Assembly (NCBI RefSeq): GCF_016595795.1
Contig: NZ_JAENHN010000039.1
Coordinates: 62,001 to 126,000 of the forward strand
DNA length: 64,000 nt
Origin: Clostridium yunnanense
GTDB taxonomy: Bacteria; Bacillota; Clostridia; Clostridiales; Clostridiaceae
Direction: 5' to 3'
The position numbers and the translations under genes are program-made. The notes under the pieces were generated by a model. That model was not told the DNA's origin and did no database searches. It saw only the letters and a list, made by a program, of their open reading frames with translations. Shown here piece by piece: positions 63,727 through 64,000 of the stretch. Position 1 is the first letter of the stretch; each line of letters begins with the position of its first letter.

Positions 63727-64000
63727 TTACTGTGCAAATTTTATGAACTCATCGAATATATAGTCACTATCCTTTGGTCCTGGACTAGCTTCAGGATGGA
63801 ATTGTACGGAGAAAATAGGTAAAACTTCATGTTTCATCCCCTCTATAGTTCCATCATTCACACTTATATGAGTTGCTCTTACGTCTTTTGGAAGTACATC
63901 TACATAATAACCATGGTTTTGAGAAGTGATATAAACTCTATTTTTATCAATGTCTTTTACCGGATGATTACATCCTCTATGTCCAAACTTAAGTTTCTTA
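63727..64000 (-). CDS. carA: Carbamoyl phosphate synthetase, small (glutaminase) subunit, 5' end outside window
   Basis: The last 90 codons are present. The stop is at 63727-63729 on the minus strand. The glutaminase end includes the catalytic His/Glu in [20 protein letters not shown] and [28 protein letters not shown]-like wording. CarA splits glutamine to feed ammonia to CarB through a tunnel. Gene order carA-carB with a 33-base gap is a normal operon. Confidence 0.93.
   Translation of the reverse strand, partial: KKLKFGHRGCNHPVKDIDKNRVYITSQNHGYYVDVLPKDVRATHISVNDGTIEGMKHEVLPIFSVQFHPEASPGPKDSDYIFDEFIKFAQ

Overview
The window is AT-rich, densely coded DNA with short intergenic gaps, strong AGGAGG-type ribosome binding sites and several GTG/TTG starts. 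It carries endospore genes (spmA-spmB, a Csp protease, sleC), a T-box ahead of ileS, FloA/NfeD, a type III glutamine synthetase and a CcpA-like regulator next to ileS. Together these point to an anaerobic spore-former of the genus Clostridium (sensu stricto) or a close relative. No rRNA, tRNA, phage, transposase or CRISPR array is visible. The window looks like chromosomal core with small accessory loci.

Layout. 1-4081: the start of a pheB-like ACT gene, an ECF sigma factor with its DUF4179 partner, and a LytTR regulator followed by two tiny membrane-protein genes. 4581-12809: two MATE exporters, one with its own MarR repressor, an ABC exporter pair, and spmA-spmB. 12937-20700: a YgjP-type metalloprotease, a DUF5050 protein, ccpA-like lacI, a rhodanese, and ileS with an isoleucine T-box. 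21402-27904: a BFD-type Fe-S protein, a CHAP protein, a DUF1643 protein, then a minus-strand cluster in which a histidine kinase and a LytTR regulator bracket nfeD-floA and small unknown genes. 28178-39074: an rRNA methyltransferase, comB-cdaR-msmX, two radical SAM proteins, a lipoprotein, a YkvI-like permease and an MFS transporter. 39384-50055: an OmpR/HisKA two-component pair, an H-NOX chemoreceptor, then sleC and a fused double Csp protease. 50173-64000: a XRE/S24-like regulator, DUF3783, cyclophilin, a STAS-like protein, murI, two divergent glutamine synthetases of different types, an HD-GYP protein, a YciI-like gene behind a LexA-type promoter, and carA-carB.

The germination locus is the clearest functional unit. 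Csp proteases activate pro-SleC, which degrades spore cortex. Here two complete Csp units are fused in one 1353-residue protein through a Q/N/G/T-rich linker of about 170 residues, directly upstream of sleC. Two genes downstream of it lies an H-NOX chemoreceptor that keeps every residue known for O2 binding.

The least explained signal is in the non-coding DNA. Several families of imperfect hairpin repeats recur between unrelated genes: GATGTACCACTTCA-type hairpins, a MITE-like element with 18-bp terminal inverted repeats, AAGTTATGCATG hairpins, and a terminator-plus-GCATCTGCC module. Some arms differ between copies but stay paired within a copy, suggesting that the fold is maintained. Copies occur inside a 5' leader, inside an operon and inside each other.
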